A DNA stretch of 64,000 nucleotides from DASQZK01 sp963809925. GTDB lineage: Bacteria; Bacteroidota; Bacteroidia; Bacteroidales; GCA-2748055. Location: positions 496,001 to 560,000 of the forward strand of contig CAWELH010000010.1 in NCBI GenBank assembly GCA_963809925.1, given 5' to 3'. Shown piece by piece: positions 1-9,519 of the stretch. The notes beneath the pieces are model-generated. The model saw only the letters and a program-made list of their open reading frames with translations, made no database searches and was not told the origin of the DNA. The translations under genes and the position numbers were made by a program. The number at the start of each line of letters is the position of its first letter. Position 1 is the first letter of the stretch.

Positions 1-1
1 C

Positions 2-712
2 GGCGGCGATGCACGTAAGCTTTTTAATGCCCTTGAAATTGTTATAAATGCTGAAATTTCTGATGGGAACCAGGGAGGCATGACCGTTACCAACGATAAG
101 GTGAAGAGGATCATCCAGGAAAATCTTGCCATCTATGATAAATCCGGGGAAATGCACTATGATATCATCTCTGCCTTTATTAAATCGATAAGAGGTAGTG
201 ATCCCGATGCTGCCGTGTACTGGCTGGCAAGAATGATAGAAGGTGGTGAGGATGTGAAGTTTATCGCTCGAAGACTGGTAATCCTGGCATCGGAGGATAT
301 CGGCCTGGCAAATCCGAATGCACTCCTTATGGCAAACAGTTGTTTCCAGGCCGTACATGTTATTGGTTTTCCCGAATCAAGGATCATTCTTTCAGAAACC
401 ACAATATACCTTGCATCATCTCCCAAAAGCAACTCAGCCTACATGGCTATTGACAAAGCGCTTGATATTGTCAGAAAAACAGGGAATCTGCCCGTACCTC
501 TTCATTTAAGAAATGCACCGACAAAACTCATGAAGGACCTGAGATATGGGGCAGATTATAAATATGCGCATTCGTATGAAGATCACTTTGTTAGTGAAAA
601 TTATTTCCCTGAGGATCTGAAAGAAAAAGAGATCTATCAGCCTGGATCCAACAACAGGGAAAAGGATCTGAAAGAATGGTTAAACCGATTATGGAAAAAC
701 AGATATACATAA
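2..712 (+). CDS. rarA: Replication-associated recombination protein A, 3' part (RarA/MgsA)
   Basis: This is the C-terminal part of an AAA+ ATPase of the RarA/MgsA/WRNIP1 family, which acts at stalled replication forks. The reading frame is open from base 2, so the N-terminus with the Walker motifs lies upstream of the window. The first residues in frame read GGDARKLFNALE, the sensor-2 region typical of RarA. The rest matches the C-terminal tetramerisation region, including ASEDIGLANPNALLMA and the ending with PGSNNREKDLKEWL. The apparent ATG at position 80 is internal. kdsA follows after 4 bases, so the two may be cotranscribed. The family call is secure; no biochemical detail can be read from the fragment. 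Confidence 0.93.
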   Translation, partial: GGDARKLFNALEIVINAEISDGNQGGMTVTNDKVKRIIQENLAIYDKSGEMHYDIISAFIKSIRGSDPDAAVYWLARMIEGGEDVKFIARRLVILASEDIGLANPNALLMANSCFQAVHVIGFPESRIILSETTIYLASSPKSNSAYMAIDKALDIVRKTGNLPVPLHLRNAPTKLMKDLRYGADYKYAHSYEDHFVSENYFPEDLKEKEIYQPGSNNREKDLKEWLNRLWKNRYT

Positions 713-716
713 AAAA

Positions 717-1544
717 ATGAAACTTTTAGCTGAGATAGAGAACATCAGGCATACTGATTCAGGAAATTTCTTTCTGTTGGCTGGACCATGTGTTGTAGAA
801 AATGAAAAAATCGTCATGCAAATCGCTGAAAAGGTACTGACCCTTACCGATGCGTTAAAAATCCCTTATGTTTTCAAAGCATCTTACAGGAAAGCTAATC
901 GTTCCAGAATCGATTCATTTACAGGAATGGGCGATGAAAAGGCGCTGAAATTGCTTGCAAAGGTGCGCGAAACATTTTCTCTTCCGGTTGTAACCGACAT
1001 TCACACCATTGAGGAAGCAGCCATGGCGGCTGAATATGCAGATATTTTGCAGATCCCGGCTTTCCTGTGCAGACAAACAGATCTTTTGGTAGCTGCTGCA
1101 AAAACCGGCCGTTTTGTCAACATTAAGAAAGGGCAATTTTTGTCTCCGGAAGCCATGCAATTTGCTGTCAACAAGGTTGTTGAATCAGGAAATGAAAAGG
1201 TCATGATCACTGAACGCGGCTCTACTTTTGGCTACCAGGATCTTATTGTAGATTACAGAGGAATACCAGTAATGAAGCAGTTTGGGAAGCCTGTAGTGCT
1301 GGACATCACTCACTCTTTGCAGCAACCCAATCAGGCCAGCGGAGTGACCGGTGGTAGACCGCAATTGATTGAGACCATTGCCAGAGCCGGCATTGCAAGC
1401 GGCGTTGATGGCATTTTCATTGAAACTCATCCCAATCCGTCTCAGGCACTTTCGGATGGTGAGAACATGCTGGAACTTAACAAACTGGGGGCATTGTTGA
1501 GAAATCTAACAAAGTTGAGGGAAGTAGTCATGGACCTTGAATAA
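717..1544 (+). CDS. kdsA: 3-deoxy-8-phosphooctulonate synthase (KDO-8-phosphate synthase)
   Basis: This cytoplasmic enzyme condenses phosphoenolpyruvate with arabinose 5-phosphate to give KDO-8-phosphate, the precursor of the KDO sugar in lipopolysaccharide. Its 275 residues match the normal family length. Visible family motifs are LAGPCVVEN near the N-terminus, FKASYRKANRS for substrate binding, TDIHTIEEA, and DITHSLQQP followed by GVTGGRPQ. KdsA implies a Gram-negative outer membrane with KDO-containing lipid. The gene starts 4 bases after rarA and is followed by a 109-base gap. Confidence 0.97.
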   Translation: MKLLAEIENIRHTDSGNFFLLAGPCVVENEKIVMQIAEKVLTLTDALKIPYVFKASYRKANRSRIDSFTGMGDEKALKLLAKVRETFSLPVVTDIHTIEEAAMAAEYADILQIPAFLCRQTDLLVAAAKTGRFVNIKKGQFLSPEAMQFAVNKVVESGNEKVMITERGSTFGYQDLIVDYRGIPVMKQFGKPVVLDITHSLQQPNQASGVTGGRPQLIETIARAGIASGVDGIFIETHPNPSQALSDGENMLELNKLGALLRNLTKLREVVMDLE

Positions 1545-1577
1545 TCGTTCTATTCAACTTAATTTATTACGTGTTGT

Positions 1578-1585
1578 TAATTTTG
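1578..1585 (+). promoter_or_regulatory. Candidate -7 promoter box for the 1654-5492 gene pair
   Basis: The octamer TAATTTTG matches the Bacteroidetes -7 consensus TAnnTTTG and lies 68 bases before the ATG at 1654. No clear TTTG -33 element is seen at the expected distance, so this is a partial match only. Confidence 0.4.
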
Positions 1586-1653
1586 CATTGTATAATTCTA
1601 TTATATCCACGGAAAGTATCAAAATTTAAATCTTCACCTAACACATCCAAACA

Positions 1654-2394
1654 ATGAAAAAAATCTTTGTATCCCTGGCGATGATTCTGCTTGCGGGATC
1701 ATTTACAATGAATGCCCAGAATCTTGAAAAAGTACTAGACAATTATTTTGATGCGATTGGTATTGACAACCTGCTAAAGACAAACACAATCATCATGAAA
1801 GGGAAAATCGTTCAGATGAATATGGATCTTCCTATGGAACTATACCAGAAGAGGCCTAAAAAACTGAGGATGGAAGCAGAGATCCAGGGCACAAAATTCG
1901 TTCAGGGCTATAATGGTAAAGATGGTTGGGCTATCATGCCCTGGACCGGCAGCACTGACCCTCAGGATGTAACCGGTGATCAGCTGAAAGGTCTTGAGCA
2001 GATGGCGGATATTGAGGGCGATCTTTATAACTGGGAGAAGAAAGGATATACGGTCACTCTTGAGGGCAGTGAGGATATGGAAGGCACGCCTGTATATAAG
2101 ATTAAACTTGTTAAGCCCGATGGCGATGCATTTATCTTTTATATGGATAAAGACAATTATGTAGTCCTGAAGGAGGATGCCACAGTTAAAGTGCAGGGTA
2201 CTCCGGTAGAGTCCTCCACATTTTTCAGCAATTTTAAATCGGTGGAAGGGATGGTAATGCCCTTCAGCATCGAATCAAGAATGAATGGCCAGGTGACCAG
2301 CCAGATTGAAATCGACTCTATTGAAGTTAATAAGGTTCTGGAAGATTCTATGTTCGAGAAACCTGATTCCACAATGAAAAACATGCCTGAGTGA
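1654..2394 (+). CDS. Secreted outer-membrane-lipoprotein-sorting-like protein (LolA/LppM-like fold)
   Basis: This 246-residue exported protein has a signal peptide (residues 1-21: basic start, hydrophobic core, then NAQ). The mature part, with TNTIIMKGKIVQMNMDLPMELY and later YKIKLVKPDGDAFIFYMDKDNY, resembles the beta-rich lipoprotein-sorting family common in Bacteroidetes, in which a half-barrel binds lipid or lipoprotein. It probably sits in the periplasm. It is not canonical LolA, so the function is unproven. The stop codon overlaps the start of the next gene (TGATG at 2392-2396), which suggests translational coupling to the Asp-box protein. A candidate -7 box lies at 1578. Confidence 0.7.
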   Translation: MKKIFVSLAMILLAGSFTMNAQNLEKVLDNYFDAIGIDNLLKTNTIIMKGKIVQMNMDLPMELYQKRPKKLRMEAEIQGTKFVQGYNGKDGWAIMPWTGSTDPQDVTGDQLKGLEQMADIEGDLYNWEKKGYTVTLEGSEDMEGTPVYKIKLVKPDGDAFIFYMDKDNYVVLKEDATVKVQGTPVESSTFFSNFKSVEGMVMPFSIESRMNGQVTSQIEIDSIEVNKVLEDSMFEKPDSTMKNMPE

Positions 2395-5300
2395 TGAGGA
2401 AGATCAATGAATGGTTATTCTTTTTGATCTGGCTGATCATTATGTTGGTACCAGCAAGACTATACTCTCAGGACTCCATTCCATTAACCTCAAGTACAAT
2501 TGGCGATCTGAAGGCAAGGCACATCGGACCGGCAACAATGAGCGGAAGGATCTCCACCATTGATGCCGTAAGTTCGAATCCGCATATAGTCTACGTTGGT
2601 GCTGCAGGTGGCGGGATCTGGAAATCAATTAACGGAGGCATCCAATTTGAGCCTGTTTTTGACAAACAGGTTCAATCTATCGGCGCTATTGCCATCGATC
2701 AGCGTCATCCCGATACGGTTTGGGCCGGTACCGGCGAAAGCTGGGTGAGGAATTCCGTCTCTGTGGGTAATGGCGTCTACAAATCCAAAGACGGTGGCGA
2801 CAACTGGAAAAGTATGGGACTTGACAGCACAGAGCATATTGCACGAATTGCTATTCATCCAGCGCATCCCGATACGGTATATGTTGCCGCACTGGGACAC
2901 CTGTGGGATGGAAACAAACAAAGAGGCTTGTTTCGGACAAAAGATGGTGGAAAATCCTGGGAAAGAGTTTTGTATACGGATGAAAATACAGGCTGCTCCG
3001 ATATCGCCATCGATCCTTCCGATCCTGCGATACTATTTGCAGCTATGTGGGATTTCAGACGAACTCCTTATGACTTTCGTTCCGGTGGACCAGGAAGCGG
3101 ATTGTTTTTATCTAAAGACGGTGGCAATACCTGGAGTAAACTGACGAACGGACTTCCGACGTCGACCCTTGGGCGAATTGCTGTTGCTATTTCACCATGT
3201 AACCATTTGCTGATTTATGCTCTTGTAGAGGCAGAAAAAGATGGTGGCCTCTACCGCTCGGAGGATGGCGGCAACTCCTGGAAGCTGGTTAATACAACTC
3301 CGAATATGAAGGAAAGGCCGTTCTATTTTTCTCTTATTGTTGCCGATCCCACCGACACAATGCGTGTTTACAAACCAGGCAGCTTTCTATATGTGAGCGA
3401 TGATGGTGGTGAGAAATTCCGGAATGTGGCTGTCAGTGGAGGAAATGTTCATCCTGACCTGCATGCACTGTGGATAAACCCTGGCGACGACCGGATGATG
3501 TATCTTGGTACGGATGGTGGGGTCTATAAATCAATTGACAAGGGAAATTCATGGCAAATGATCCGGAATCTGCCGGTGTCGCAGTTCTATCACGTAAGCG
3601 TTGATCAACAGGATCCTTACAATGTATATGGAGGCCTTCAGGATAATGGTTCATGGACAGGGCCCAGCAGAGCGCCAGGAGGTATCCATAATGCCGACTG
3701 GAAAAGCATTGGTTTCGGAGATGGATTTTATGCCTTTGCCGATCCAATGGATAAAGACATTCTTTACTGGCAATGGCAGGGAGGGAATTTCATCAGGTAC
3801 TATAAAAGCACTGGTGAATTGAAGGAGATAAGGCCATATGCCGATGAGAAGACCGGAAAGCTGAGATGGAACTGGAATTCCTCCATCGCCTTCGGTTCCT
3901 CTTCAGGAAATATGTACGTTGGTTCACAATATCTATGGAAATCCGATAACCGGGGAGACAGCTGGAAGAGAATTTCTCCCGATCTTACCACCAATGATGA
4001 CAGCAAAACCAGGCAGGAAACCTCGGGTGGCATTACCGTAGATAATTCCACCGCCGAAAACTATTGTACGATTTACACCATTGCAGAGAGTCCGCTTGAC
4101 GCCAACATGATCTGGGCAGGCACTGACGATGGCAACCTTCAGCTAACGAGGGATGGAGGAGCGACATGGCAGAATGTTGTCGGAAATATCCCGGGACTTC
4201 CCAACGGCACATGGTGCTCGTCTGTGGAAGTATCGGGTATGGACAAAGGCACCATTTTCGTCACGTTTGACGGACACCGTAGCGGTGATATGAAACCTTA
4301 CCTTTTCAAATCAACCGATTACGGGGCATCATTCACCTCACTCATTACCAGTGGAGTAGAAGGGTATTGTTTTGATGTTGTCCAGGATCCTGCAAAACCT
4401 GAACTTATTTTTCTTGGCACCGAGAAAGGATTATTCACTACGCTGGACGGAGGGATGAACTGGGCAAGATTTGAGGGTAATTTTCCACAAGTTGCCGTGC
4501 ACGACATTGCTGTTCAGCCTAAAAATAATGACCTTGTTCTGGCAACCCACGGCAGAGGTATCTTTATCATCGATGATATTACACCCCTCCGCTCTGTCAG
4601 CAATGATATCCTCGGGAAAGAGCTTGCGTTCCTTCCTTCGCGACCGTATCTCATCGGTACTGTTACACAATCCCAGGAATTCGAAGGTGATGATGAATAT
4701 ACAGGTTCCAATCCTCCTGATGGTGTTTACATTACATATTTTATGCAGAAACGGCATATCTTCGGTGATATGTACATTGAGATCCTTGACAATACCGGAA
4801 AAAAGTTGACTACCCTTACCGCCGGTAAAAGAAAGGGCATTAACAGAGTGGTATGGACTCCCAGAGAAAAACCTCCGAAGGTGCCCGTTTCAAACAACCT
4901 TGTACCCGGTGCGTTCACCGGGCCCTCCTATCTCCCGGGTCAATATACGGTTAGGGTTGTTAAAGGTGATAAAACCTTCGAAAGCTTTGTCACACTGAAA
5001 TATGATCCTTCATTACCTCATTCCGGTGAAGACCGCCAGATGCAGCTTAAAACACTCCATCGGGCCTACAGTATGCTTGAAGATCTGGCTTTTGAAGATG
5101 CCAGTATCACAGCTGTCAGAGCCGAAGCAGAGAAGTATGCCACCTCAGCTGGTCTTAAATCCCGGAGCGCCAAACAGCTCGATGAATACCTCAGGGCACT
5201 TGACCGGCTGCATCAGAGCCTTGTTGCTACGAAGATCGGAGGCATTACCGGGGAGGAGCAATTACGTGAAAAGATTTCCGACGTTTACAGTGCTGTTATG

Positions 5301-5492
5301 CGTTATAGCGGTAAACCAACCGATTCACAGATCAGCAGACTTGAAGTGCTGGATGATGAACTACATGATAAACAACTGGAAGCAGCAAGTCTTTTAGGAC
5401 CTGAGCTGGTAAGAATCAATAAATTGCTTACAGCCACAGGCAAAGAAGCCATCGGCGTATTAACCAGGGAAGCCTTCGATGCAGAAAAATAG
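2394..5492 (+). CDS. Exported VPS10/sortilin-like Asp-box (BNR) beta-propeller protein
   Basis: This is a large exported protein of 1032 residues. An N-terminal hydrophobic segment (about residues 7-25) acts as signal peptide. At least ten Asp-box motifs of the S-x-D-x-G-x-x-W/F type follow (for example SKDGGDNW, TKDGGKSW, SKDGGNTW, SEDGGNSW, SDNRGDSW, TRDGGATW, TLDGGMNW), the signature of one or two 7-10 bladed propellers as in sortilin/VPS10 and BNR glycosidase-like proteins. After about residue 760 there is a beta region and then a helical tail (about 870-1032). No T9SS sorting tail is visible, so it may remain periplasmic. Substrate and activity are unknown. An in-frame GTG lies one codon upstream at 2391, but the ATG at 2394 is preferred. 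Confidence 0.82.
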   Translation: MRKINEWLFFLIWLIIMLVPARLYSQDSIPLTSSTIGDLKARHIGPATMSGRISTIDAVSSNPHIVYVGAAGGGIWKSINGGIQFEPVFDKQVQSIGAIAIDQRHPDTVWAGTGESWVRNSVSVGNGVYKSKDGGDNWKSMGLDSTEHIARIAIHPAHPDTVYVAALGHLWDGNKQRGLFRTKDGGKSWERVLYTDENTGCSDIAIDPSDPAILFAAMWDFRRTPYDFRSGGPGSGLFLSKDGGNTWSKLTNGLPTSTLGRIAVAISPCNHLLIYALVEAEKDGGLYRSEDGGNSWKLVNTTPNMKERPFYFSLIVADPTDTMRVYKPGSFLYVSDDGGEKFRNVAVSGGNVHPDLHALWINPGDDRMMYLGTDGGVYKSIDKGNSWQMIRNLPVSQFYHVSVDQQDPYNVYGGLQDNGSWTGPSRAPGGIHNADWKSIGFGDGFYAFADPMDKDILYWQWQGGNFIRYYKSTGELKEIRPYADEKTGKLRWNWNSSIAFGSSSGNMYVGSQYLWKSDNRGDSWKRISPDLTTNDDSKTRQETSGGITVDNSTAENYCTIYTIAESPLDANMIWAGTDDGNLQLTRDGGATWQNVVGNIPGLPNGTWCSSVEVSGMDKGTIFVTFDGHRSGDMKPYLFKSTDYGASFTSLITSGVEGYCFDVVQDPAKPELIFLGTEKGLFTTLDGGMNWARFEGNFPQVAVHDIAVQPKNNDLVLATHGRGIFIIDDITPLRSVSNDILGKELAFLPSRPYLIGTVTQSQEFEGDDEYTGSNPPDGVYITYFMQKRHIFGDMYIEILDNTGKKLTTLTAGKRKGINRVVWTPREKPPKVPVSNNLVPGAFTGPSYLPGQYTVRVVKGDKTFESFVTLKYDPSLPHSGEDRQMQLKTLHRAYSMLEDLAFEDASITAVRAEAEKYATSAGLKSRSAKQLDEYLRALDRLHQSLVATKIGGITGEEQLREKISDVYSAVMRYSGKPTDSQISRLEVLDDELHDKQLEAASLLGPELVRINKLLTATGKEAIGVLTREAFDAEK

Positions 5493-5520
5493 CTTACTGA
5501 ACGATAGTACCTGTCAGGAA

Positions 5521-5550
5521 GAAAAGAAGCCGTCCATAAAAGACGGCTTC
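5521..5550 (-). terminator. Rho-independent terminator of rnpB
   Basis: A perfect 9-bp stem, GAAGCCGTC (5526-5534) paired with GACGGCTTC (5542-5550), has a 7-base loop. On the minus strand it is followed by TTTTC. It lies just beyond the RNase P RNA 3' end. The plus-strand gene ending at 5492 is convergent and may share it. Confidence 0.85.
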
Positions 5551-5559
5551 TCCTGTTTT

Positions 5560-5897
5560 GTGCAGCCTGCCTGTAAGCCAGGTTCTGTATCTGCCGAAGC
5601 AGATCCCTGTCATTTATCTATGCGACCTACCCCCCGGTATTGGGCGGGCCACCCTCAATCACCGGTATATTTGGTCTTACAACCCGCAAGGCGAACGGCT
5701 CCGGATGTTGCCACCCGGACCGGTGAGCTCTTACCTCACCTTTTCACCCTTATCCCGACAAAATCGTCGGGACGGTTATTTTCTGTTCCGCTACTATGCC
5801 CTCACGAACATCTTCTTTTCAGAAGTACGGTGCCCATTGTTGCCCGGACTTTCCTCCCCGGCCCGATGGCCGGGGTGACAGAGCAGCATGCTGCAGT
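5560..5897 (-). ncRNA. rnpB: RNase P RNA, bacterial class A
   Basis: On the minus strand the conserved 5' core GAGGAAAGTCCGGGC lies at about 5850-5864 and the conserved 3' segment ACAGAACCTGGCTTACAGGC at about 5571-5590. These are diagnostic of the RNase P catalytic RNA, which matures tRNA 5' ends. The outer P1 helix can be drawn by pairing TGCAGC-A-TGC (5896-5887) with GCA-G-GCTGCA (5570-5561), so the mature ends are close to 5897 and 5560, about 338 nt. A -7 box precedes it and a strong terminator follows it. Open frames drawn across this interval are not genes. Confidence 0.95.
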
Positions 5898-5898
5898 G

Positions 5899-5906
5899 CA
5901 AAAATA
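5899..5906 (-). promoter_or_regulatory. -7 promoter box of rnpB
   Basis: On the minus strand TATTTTTG fits the Bacteroidetes TAnnTTTG box. It ends a few bases before the predicted RNase P RNA 5' end, which agrees with a start about 5-8 bases downstream. No clear TTTG -33 element is seen. Confidence 0.55.
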
Positions 5907-5932
5907 CCAAAAAACATTGAATTTCAGGTTAC

Positions 5933-6955
5933 TTATGTCGGGATGATCACCATGGTGGCGCCATATCCGTACTCACGAAACGATGCGTCCTGGTATTTCA
6001 ATTGTGGGTATTGGCGGTCGAGTGTACGCCGGATCTCGTGTTTCAGTTTGCCATTACCAACACCATGAATGAATACGATCCTCCTTGATTTATGAATGAT
6101 AGCAGTTTCCAGACTTGTCCTGAACCGGCCCATTTGCAAATCCACAATCTCCCCGTTCGTAAGGTCTGAATGATCATCAATGATCGACTCGATATGAAGA
6201 TCCACTTCCTCAACTTCCGGTTGCCTGACACTTTTCTTTGCAACCGGTATTTCTTTTTTTTGCTCCTTCAAAACTATCAGGTCGTTCAGATTCCCGGAAA
6301 GACGCTTGTCCCCAAACTGTTCTTCCGCTTTTTCCTTAAAAGAATAAAGGGTATATACTGCTGCATCTTCATCAAAATAGTCATTTTCAGTAAGTGAATT
6401 ACCAGAATATAAATCGTTTGGATCAAATCTTAGTGTTGACTGAGCAGGTTTAATGTACCTGAAAAAATGGTTTCCATAAAACAGCAACCCGGCATTCAGT
6501 CGTATGTCTTCATCCATTTTAAGAAGAGCCAGTTTGCCAAGTGATACTTTGGTATCCGGCTCAAGCTGCCCGTGAGCATAGATCAGCTCCTCCCCTTCTT
6601 TCACGCTTGAAATTACATAATACAAATGATAGGTAGAACTATTTACAAGGTAAGACCTGATTTCAGAACTTTTATGGTCGAGCGTAAAGGCAAGGGCGAT
6701 CTCTTCGTCTGTGATATTTGCCGCCTCTTCAGACTCAGCGCTGTTTTCTTCTGCAAATTCAGGCTTTTTGGGTTCATGTTTGATTTCAGGTGCGCTCTCA
6801 TAGTCTCCCATCCTAACCAGCTCATTCAGCAGTACCGGAATGTCAAAGCCATCGCTCGTGCTCACCAATGCGGTATTTTTATCCGTGAACGACACGATGG
6901 TACCTTCACCCACATCGTTTAAAAATTTCACTCTGTCTCCTTTACGAAATTTCAT
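5933..6955 (-). CDS. DUF2027 and Smr (MutS2-type) domain protein
   Basis: This 340-residue protein of a Bacteroidetes-typical family begins MKFRKGDRVKFLND, a small SH3/KOW-like barrel (residues 1-50). The middle part carries the DUF2027 region (about 90-240). The C-terminus is a Smr domain (about 265-340) with the motif VDLHIESIIDD and, later, IVFIHGVGNGKLKHEIRR, matching the LDLHG and HGxGxG elements of Smr nucleases. Family knowledge suggests nucleic-acid binding or nicking, with no defined role in this lineage. The frame could start 11 codons earlier at 6988, but the residues before MKFRKGD do not look like part of the family fold. It lies upstream of, and codirectional with, rnpB. Confidence 0.85.
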   Translation of the reverse strand: MKFRKGDRVKFLNDVGEGTIVSFTDKNTALVSTSDGFDIPVLLNELVRMGDYESAPEIKHEPKKPEFAEENSAESEEAANITDEEIALAFTLDHKSSEIRSYLVNSSTYHLYYVISSVKEGEELIYAHGQLEPDTKVSLGKLALLKMDEDIRLNAGLLFYGNHFFRYIKPAQSTLRFDPNDLYSGNSLTENDYFDEDAAVYTLYSFKEKAEEQFGDKRLSGNLNDLIVLKEQKKEIPVAKKSVRQPEVEEVDLHIESIIDDHSDLTNGEIVDLQMGRFRTSLETAIIHKSRRIVFIHGVGNGKLKHEIRRTLDRQYPQLKYQDASFREYGYGATMVIIPT

Positions 6956-7056
6956 GTTTTGTATTTTTTTATAGAATAACGCCTTCAACTCCCCGTCTGA
7001 TACGGTTCAATCTACGTGTAGAATTTCGCTTCTTCTGATTTTACCGCAAATTTAGC

Positions 7057-7064
7057 TATTTTTG
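7057..7064 (+). promoter_or_regulatory. -7 promoter box upstream of queA
   Basis: TATTTTTG matches TAnnTTTG. It overlaps the in-frame TTG at 7062, so that TTG cannot be the translation start if this is the promoter. Transcription would begin near 7071, shortly before the ATG at 7080. Confidence 0.5.
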
Positions 7065-7079
7065 CCCAGCTTAAATCAT

Positions 7080-8294
7080 ATGAAGAGACCGGATATCATA
7101 CCCCTGGAAGATTTTACCTATATCCTGCCAGAAGAAAGGATTGCAAAATTTCCATTATCGGAAAGGGATCACTCAAAATTGCTGGTTTACAGGAAGGGTT
7201 CGATCAGTGAAACGACCTTCAACGAATTACCCGGTTTGCTGTGTGTGGATCAGTTACTTGTTTTTAATGATACAAGGGTAATACATGCCCGGATCAGGTT
7301 CAGGAAAAGCTCTGGTGCCAGGATTGAAGTATTTTGTCTTGAGCCACTAGAGCCGCCCGGACATCAGTTATCTTTCGATGCAACCGGGAGTACAAAGTGG
7401 AAATGCCTTGTTGGAAATTCCAGAAAGTGGAAGGAAGGTGAAGTTCTGGAATGTGAATTTTTTCGCGGGGAGATACTGGTGGTATTTCAGGCAGAAAAAG
7501 GCATACAAGTTGGAAATGCTTTCCATATTAACTTCAGGTGGACACCTTCCGATCTGACTTTCAGTGAAATTATTGATGCTGCAGGAGAAACGCCTATCCC
7601 TCCCTACCTGAAACGGGAAGCGGTGCCTGAAGATTCGGAAACCTATCAGACCGTTTATTCAGAGCGTGAAGGTTCTGTGGCTGCACCCACAGCAGGTTTA
7701 CATTTCACACAGGAACTTCTCAATACTATAGAACGAAAGGGAATCAGCCGGTTAAGTCTTACTTTGCATGTCGGGGCAGGAACATTCATTCCGGTTAAAA
7801 CTGAAAATGCAGCAGAACACCGGATGCATGTTGAAAAATTCATCGTTACAAAGGAAGCAATTGACCAACTGATGTCACATGGTAAGGAAATCCTCGCAAC
7901 AGGAACAACTTCCTGCAGGACACTTGAAAGTCTTTATTGGCTTGGCGTTAAGGTGATAAATGGAGTGAAAGGCAGAGATCTTCAATTGGGCCAGTGGGAA
8001 GCCTGGGATCTTCCGCAGGATGTTAAAGCCGGCGATGCCCTGCGAGCACTCTCTGAACTGACGGATAAGGAGAAGGAGCACATACTTCAGGCATCAACAG
8101 GCATTATGATCACACCGGGGTACAAGTTTAGAATGGTAACCGGACTCATCACAAATTTTCATCAACCTTCCAGTACACTGCTAATGCTGATCGCGGCATT
8201 TATAGGCAACGACTGGAAAAAAGTATATCAGTATGCCCTCGATCATAATTTTCGTTTCCTGAGTTATGGCGACAGTTCACTGCTTCTGCCCTGA
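7080..8294 (+). CDS. queA: tRNA preQ1(34) S-adenosylmethionine ribosyltransferase-isomerase
   Basis: QueA transfers and isomerises the ribosyl group of S-adenosylmethionine onto preQ1 at tRNA wobble position 34, giving epoxyqueuosine. The 404-residue product has the expected length and motifs: FTYILPEERIAKFPLSERDHSKLLV at the start (shown here as two blocks, ending in DHSKLL), FNDTRVIHARI, ETPIPPYLKR, SVAAPTAGLHFT, LHVGAGTFIPV and ITNFHQPSSTLLML. The ATG at 7080 is chosen over TTG 7062 because the latter lies in a promoter box. The gene is convergent with the threonine aldolase gene, 21 bases away. Confidence 0.96.
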   Translation: MKRPDIIPLEDFTYILPEERIAKFPLSERDHSKLLVYRKGSISETTFNELPGLLCVDQLLVFNDTRVIHARIRFRKSSGARIEVFCLEPLEPPGHQLSFDATGSTKWKCLVGNSRKWKEGEVLECEFFRGEILVVFQAEKGIQVGNAFHINFRWTPSDLTFSEIIDAAGETPIPPYLKREAVPEDSETYQTVYSEREGSVAAPTAGLHFTQELLNTIERKGISRLSLTLHVGAGTFIPVKTENAAEHRMHVEKFIVTKEAIDQLMSHGKEILATGTTSCRTLESLYWLGVKVINGVKGRDLQLGQWEAWDLPQDVKAGDALRALSELTDKEKEHILQASTGIMITPGYKFRMVTGLITNFHQPSSTLLMLIAAFIGNDWKKVYQYALDHNFRFLSYGDSSLLLP

Positions 8295-8315
8295 GAGTTT
8301 CACGCAAAAGTTGAA

Positions 8316-9359
8316 TCATTCCGAGTATTCTTCCAGGAGCTTTTTTAGCAATGATGTAAAGTCTTGTATATCTTCTTCTGTCGTATCGAAGGAAGTCATC
8401 CACCTTACCTCCGAGCGTTCTTCGTCCCATGGATAAAAGAAATAGTGCTTCTGTAATTGCGGAATAATTTCAGGAGGGACAATGGCAAATACACCATTGG
8501 CCTGGACCTTTTGTGTGATTTTGACACGTTGAATACCTGTTGTTCCTGCGGCAAGAAGTCTGGCCATCTTATTGGCATGCATAGCATTCTTTTTCCACAG
8601 ATCATTTTCAAGATAGGCAATAAACTGTGCTGAGATAAATCTCATTTTAGAAGCAAGCTGCATCCCCTGTTTCCTTCTGTATTTAAATCCATTTGCAAGC
8701 TCCGGATCAAAAAACACGACCGCTTCACCATACATCATACCGTTTTTCGTACCGCCAAAGGATAGGATATCAACACCAGCATCAGCGGTAATTTCACGGA
8801 AACCTGTATTTAGCGATACGGCGGCATTGGCGATTCTTGCACCGTCCATATGCACTTTCATATTGTTTTCGTGCGCAAAATCACAAATTGCCTTTATCTC
8901 ATCAACAGTATATATAGTGCCCAGCTCGGTAGCCTGGGTAATGGAGATCACAGCTGGTTGGACATGATGTTCAAACCCAAAGCCGTGCATATGTTTCCGG
9001 ATACCTTCAATGGTCAGTTTTCCATCGTCAGAGGGTACTGTCAGCAGTTTACAACCTGTAAACTTTTCCGGAGCACCGCATTCATCAGCATTTATATGCG
9101 CAGATTCAGGGCATATCACTGCATTGAAGGGCATGGTAAGTGAGTCGAGCGATAATACGTTGGCAGCCGTTCCAATGAAAACGAAGAACACTTCGGTCCG
9201 GGGTCCGAAAATGTTCTGAATCATCTTCACCGCTTTTTCGGTATAGGGATCATCGCCGTAAGCAATGGTATGTCCCTGATTGGCCTGATTGATGGCTTTC
9301 ATAATGTCAGGATGAACTCCCGCATTGTTATCGCTTGCAAATCCTCTTTTATTCATCAT
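8316..9359 (-). CDS. ltaE: Low-specificity threonine aldolase, PLP-dependent
   Basis: This fold-type-I PLP enzyme cleaves threonine or allo-threonine to glycine and acetaldehyde. It has 347 residues. Motifs seen are FASDNNAGVHPDIM at the N-terminus, AYGDDPYTEKA, VHMDGARIANAAVSL (PLP-binding Asp) and DILSFGGTKNGMMYGEA, whose Lys is the expected Schiff-base residue. Two adjacent ATGs (9359 and 9356) are possible starts. The gene appears monocistronic, convergent with queA and divergent from the sulfoxide reductase gene. A related beta-eliminating enzyme cannot be fully excluded, but the SFGGTKNG motif favours threonine aldolase. Confidence 0.92.
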   Translation of the reverse strand: MMNKRGFASDNNAGVHPDIMKAINQANQGHTIAYGDDPYTEKAVKMIQNIFGPRTEVFFVFIGTAANVLSLDSLTMPFNAVICPESAHINADECGAPEKFTGCKLLTVPSDDGKLTIEGIRKHMHGFGFEHHVQPAVISITQATELGTIYTVDEIKAICDFAHENNMKVHMDGARIANAAVSLNTGFREITADAGVDILSFGGTKNGMMYGEAVVFFDPELANGFKYRRKQGMQLASKMRFISAQFIAYLENDLWKKNAMHANKMARLLAAGTTGIQRVKITQKVQANGVFAIVPPEIIPQLQKHYFFYPWDEERSEVRWMTSFDTTEEDIQDFTSLLKKLLEEYSE

Positions 9360-9519
9360 GGTAACTATTCAGGATTAAAATTTTGGAGAGACTAAATTAT
9401 ACAATTGGCCTGGGATAAAAAAGTGGAAGAACGTGGTATTCTGTCAGCAAAACCGCATTATTGCAGAATTTTAGTTGGCATGGGTAAAATCGGCCCTTAT
9501 TCAACATTAGCTATAATTT

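Noticed and set aside
5479..6068. Open frames on the plus strand across 5479-5946, 5558-5878 and 5796-6068
   Set aside because: They lie over the RNase P RNA on the opposite strand; the conserved rnpB cores explain the sequence.
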